From NCBI GenBank assembly GCA_032718475.1, contig JAUCBJ010007153.1:1-34562 (forward strand): a stretch of DNA of 34,562 nucleotides, read 5' to 3'. This stretch comes from Nemertoderma westbladi. Lineage: Eukaryota; Xenacoelomorpha; Nemertodermatida; Nemertodermatidae. Shown piece after piece: positions 32,195 to 34,562 of the stretch. The notes beneath the pieces are model-generated. The model made no database searches. It had not been told where the DNA came from and saw nothing but the letters and a program-made list of their open reading frames with translations. Position numbers and translations under genes: made by a program. Every line of letters starts with the position of its first letter. Position 1 is the first letter of the stretch.

Positions 32195-34042
32195 ATGTCC
32201 TCTAATACTTTGAGTAACGAAGCTTGGGATTTATTGGATCGTATCATGGCAGATGAAAATGATTTTCAGTCCGGTGATGAGGAACAAGAGAACTCCGTCT
32301 CCCCACCAACTGTTAATAAAGAAATCAGCTACCCCAACAACGGAATAAACGTTAGTTTTAAATCAGAAGCGGAATCTATTTGCGGTACTTCCGAAGATAA
32401 TTCTCGAAAGATAAAACAGGAGATCATTACTGAGGAACAATATGTTACGAATCAAGTCAACAACACAAACAGCGGTATAAATGTTATCAGTTTTAAATCA
32501 GAAGCGGAATCTATTTGCGGTACTTCCGAAGATAATTCTCGAAAGATAAAACAGGAGATTCATTACTGAGGAACAATATGTTACGAATCAAGTCAACAAC
32601 ACAAACAGCGGTTTAAATGTTATCAGTTTTAAATCCAAAGCTGGAATCTATTTGCGGTACTTCCGAAGATATTTCTCGAAAGATAAAACAGGAATCATTA
32701 CTGAGGAACAATATGTTACGAATCAAGTCAACAACACAAACAGCGTATAAATGTTATCAGTTTTAAATCCGAAAGCGGAAACTATTTGCGGTACTGGTTC
32801 TCGAAGATAGATTGCGTTCGTGACAAACAAGTTAGTGAAAGGGGAAACTAGCATTGAATCCTCAGTGTAAACGGTTGTTGGGAACAATTTGGTAGGGAAG
32901 AAGAGATTTCAGATGATCAAGTGAAACAATCATGATTGTTTATTGTGATAAACAATTTTGTCACAAACGGAAGCTAAAGAGACACATTGATCAGTCCATA
33001 AAGGTGTCAAGTTTGATTGCGTTTCTTGTGACAAACAATTTAGTGAAAAGTGGGAACTAAAGAGACACGTTGAATCCGTCCATAAAGGTGTCAAGTTTGA
33101 TTGCGTTTCTTGTGACAAACAATTTAGCGAAAAGGGGTACCCTAAAGAGACACATTGAATCCGTCCATAAAGGTGTCAAGTTTGATTGCGGTTCTTGTGA
33201 CAAACAATTTAGCGAAAAGGGGACCCTAACGAGACACGTTGAATCAGTCCATAAAGGTGTCAAAATATATAATTTCGTTTCTTGTAACAAACAATTTAGC
33301 GAAAAGGGGAAACTAAAGAGACATGTTGAATCAGTCCATAAAGGTGTCAAAATATATAATTTCGTTTCTTGTAACAAACAATTTAGCGAAAAGGGGAAAC
33401 TAAAGAGACATGTTGAATCAGTCCATAAAGGTGTCAAAATATATAATTGCGTTTCTTGTGACAAACAATTTAATGATAAATTGAATCTAAAGACACACAT
33501 CATATCAGTTCATAAAGGTGTCAAGTTTGATTGCGTTTCTTGTGACAAACAATTTAGTGAAAAGTGCAATCTAAAGAGACACATTGATTCAGTCCATAAA
33601 GGTGTCAAGTTTGATTGCGTTTCTTGTGACAAACAATTTAGTGGAAAGTGGTATCTAAAGAGACACATTGAATCCGTCCATAAAGGTGTCAAGTTTGATT
33701 GCGGTTCTTGTGACAAACAATTTAGCGAAAAGGGGAAACTAACGAGACATGTTGAATCAGTCCATAAAGGTGTCAAAATATATAATTGCGTTTCTTGTGA
33801 CAAACAATTTAATGATAAATTGAATCTAAAGAACACATCCTATCAGTTCATAAAGGTGTCAAGTTTGATTGCGTTTCTTGTGACAAACAATTTAGTGAAA
33901 AGTGCAATCTAAAGAGACACATTGATTCAGTCCATAAAGGTGTCAAGTTTGATTGCGTTTCTTGTGACAAACAATTTAGTGAAAAGGGGCATCTAAAGAG
34001 ACACATTGAATCAGTCCATAAAGGTGTCAAGTATAAATAGTT
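32195..34042 (+). pseudogene. C2H2 zinc-finger protein gene, probably broken
   Basis: ATG at 32195 (aaacATGt) opens MSSNTLSNEAWDLLDRIMAD, then an acidic, Ser-rich stretch, then peptide repeats with FKSEAESICGTSEDNSRKIK. The first frame stops at 32567-32569 after a one-base insertion. From about 32940 to 34040 a zinc-finger array follows, each finger C-X2-C-X12-H-X4-H with linker HKGVKFD or HKGVKIYN. A DNA-binding nuclear protein is the expected product. Frame changes occur near 32549, across 32610-32900, near 33137 and near 33830. All are single-base differences between near-identical units, so either the gene is a recent pseudogene or the assembly has consensus errors. No intron is evident. 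Confidence 0.7.
32345..32800 (+). repeat. ~134-bp tandem repeat, four units, SUMO-consensus peptides
   Basis: Units start at about 32345, 32477, 32612 and 32747 (spacing 132-135). Each encodes, in its best frame, VxFKSEAESICGTSEDNSRK and IKQEI. Both FKSE and IKQE fit the sumoylation consensus (hydrophobic-Lys-x-Glu). Units 3 and 4 carry one-base insertions and deletions. Confidence 0.85.
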
Positions 34043-34080
34043 GCATTTCTTGTGACGAACAATTTATTTACAAACAAGGA
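32925..34080 (+). repeat. Tandem C2H2 zinc-finger array, 13 units
   Basis: Linker-start (aaaggtgtc) positions are 33000, 33084, 33169, 33253, 33340, 33427, 33514, 33598, 33682, 33766, 33852, 33936 and 34020. Spacing is 84 bp (linker KFD) or 87 bp (linker KIYN), except 85 at 33084 (insertion) and 86 at 33766 (deletion). A damaged finger precedes 33000 and a degenerate one (SCISCDEQF) follows 34042. The units at 33253 and 33340 have Phe instead of the first Cys and should not bind zinc normally. The pair at 33427/33514 is repeated at 33766/33852, a 338-bp higher-order duplication. Confidence 0.95.
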
Positions 34081-34562
34081 CTGGGTCAAAATCACTAAAA
34101 GTGTCCAAAATTAGGTTGGGATTTTCGTCAAAAAAAATTTGTTTCAAAACTTATAAACATATCATTCGAAAGCTCTTTTTAGGAGAAGTTGATGAGCACA
34201 ATGAACAGCAATTAAATTTTATTTAATTTGCTCTATTATTTGGGTTTTAAGTTAAGTCCCCCCTCTGTAAGGCCATTTTCGTATAGTACAGTATAGAGCC
34301 TGTAATGGGGGGACGCATTACAGCGGGGGACATTTCCTGCCTGTTTTTTATCTCTTATATACATATTTTATAATGTTTGGGCAAGTTGAAAAGGCCGCGA
34401 AATTTCATTCAGCAAGCGACACACCCCGACTTCATAACTTTATTCTACCACTACATGAATATACTAACATGCAATTGGTTGAAATTTGTTCATCGGACAT
34501 GGGATAATTAATGGTTCTTTCATATTGTCGCCTGGTTTTTATGATTGGAGTTGTACATCTTG
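34043..34562. other. Sequence downstream of the zinc-finger array
   Basis: AT-rich, with a degenerate last finger to about 34098. No gene, clear poly-A signal or repeat recognised up to the window end. Confidence 0.5.

Noticed and set aside
32930-34030. Minus frames with NCLSQETQSNLTPLWTD repeats
   Set aside because: Antisense of the zinc-finger array; the plus strand has the C2H2 pattern.
1-34562. tRNA or rRNA genes
   Set aside because: No cloverleaf with A/B boxes and no rRNA core motif was recognised by eye; a covariance-model scan would be needed to exclude small ones.

Overview
This is a gene-poor, repeat-dense stretch of animal nuclear DNA. The signs are spliced exons with GT..AG borders, a SPATA1-like gene start, a BEL/Pao LTR retrotransposon, non-LTR retrotransposon pieces, a Merlin-type DNA transposon and a C2H2 zinc-finger array. 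Overall AT-richness, many poly-C/G tracts and frequent palindromes TAGGCCTA and TACCGGTA suggest an aquatic invertebrate (echinoderm-, mollusc- or crustacean-like). The sequence alone does not fix the lineage.

Layout. 1-460: 3' end of a non-LTR retrotransposon reverse transcriptase (minus), abutting a basic, coding-looking terminal exon (plus, to 669). 793-2343: a repeat element with short inverted ends, a GTC microsatellite and a ~146-bp tandem array; each monomer carries a sequence matching the CTCF core consensus. 2450-2610: a poly-C-bearing repeat. 2860-5910: three copies of a module with opposed arrays of a 10-bp motif around TGTCGG, followed by a GGGGCGAAT array. 6100-10430: mostly nothing recognisable, apart from a TACTAGCT cluster, one possible minus-strand exon and a poly-C tract. 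10430-12190: a diverged ~400-bp inverted repeat enclosing two broken repeat-derived coding fragments. 14329-14965: the first two coding exons of a SPATA1-like gene (plus), with an upstream ORF; later exons are not seen.

15063-31082: a nested block. Two ~97-98% similar direct repeats (left 15063-16633, right 28261-31082, the right with ~1.15 kb extra) flank a degenerate BEL/Pao element read on the minus strand (pol end ~16622, gag start ~24930). It retains recognisable gag, zinc knuckles, protease, RT, RNase H and integrase, but has three in-frame stops and four frameshifts. The leader side (24.9-28.3 kb) holds five copies of a dyad CTGTACGCAGTACAG. The right direct repeat ends exactly inside a Merlin/ISXO2-like transposase pseudogene (31083-31637, minus).

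32195-34042: a zinc-finger gene or pseudogene (plus). It has an acidic N-terminus, a ~134-bp tandem repeat encoding SUMO-consensus-like peptides, and a 13-unit array of 84/87-bp C2H2 fingers with several single-base frame breaks.

No genes here form an operon or pathway. The functional candidates are the SPATA1-like gene and possibly the zinc-finger gene; the rest is mobile-element strata. Because many breaks are single-base indels between near-identical repeat copies, consensus errors in the assembly are a live alternative to true decay. I could run no search or alignment; family names are from motif recognition.
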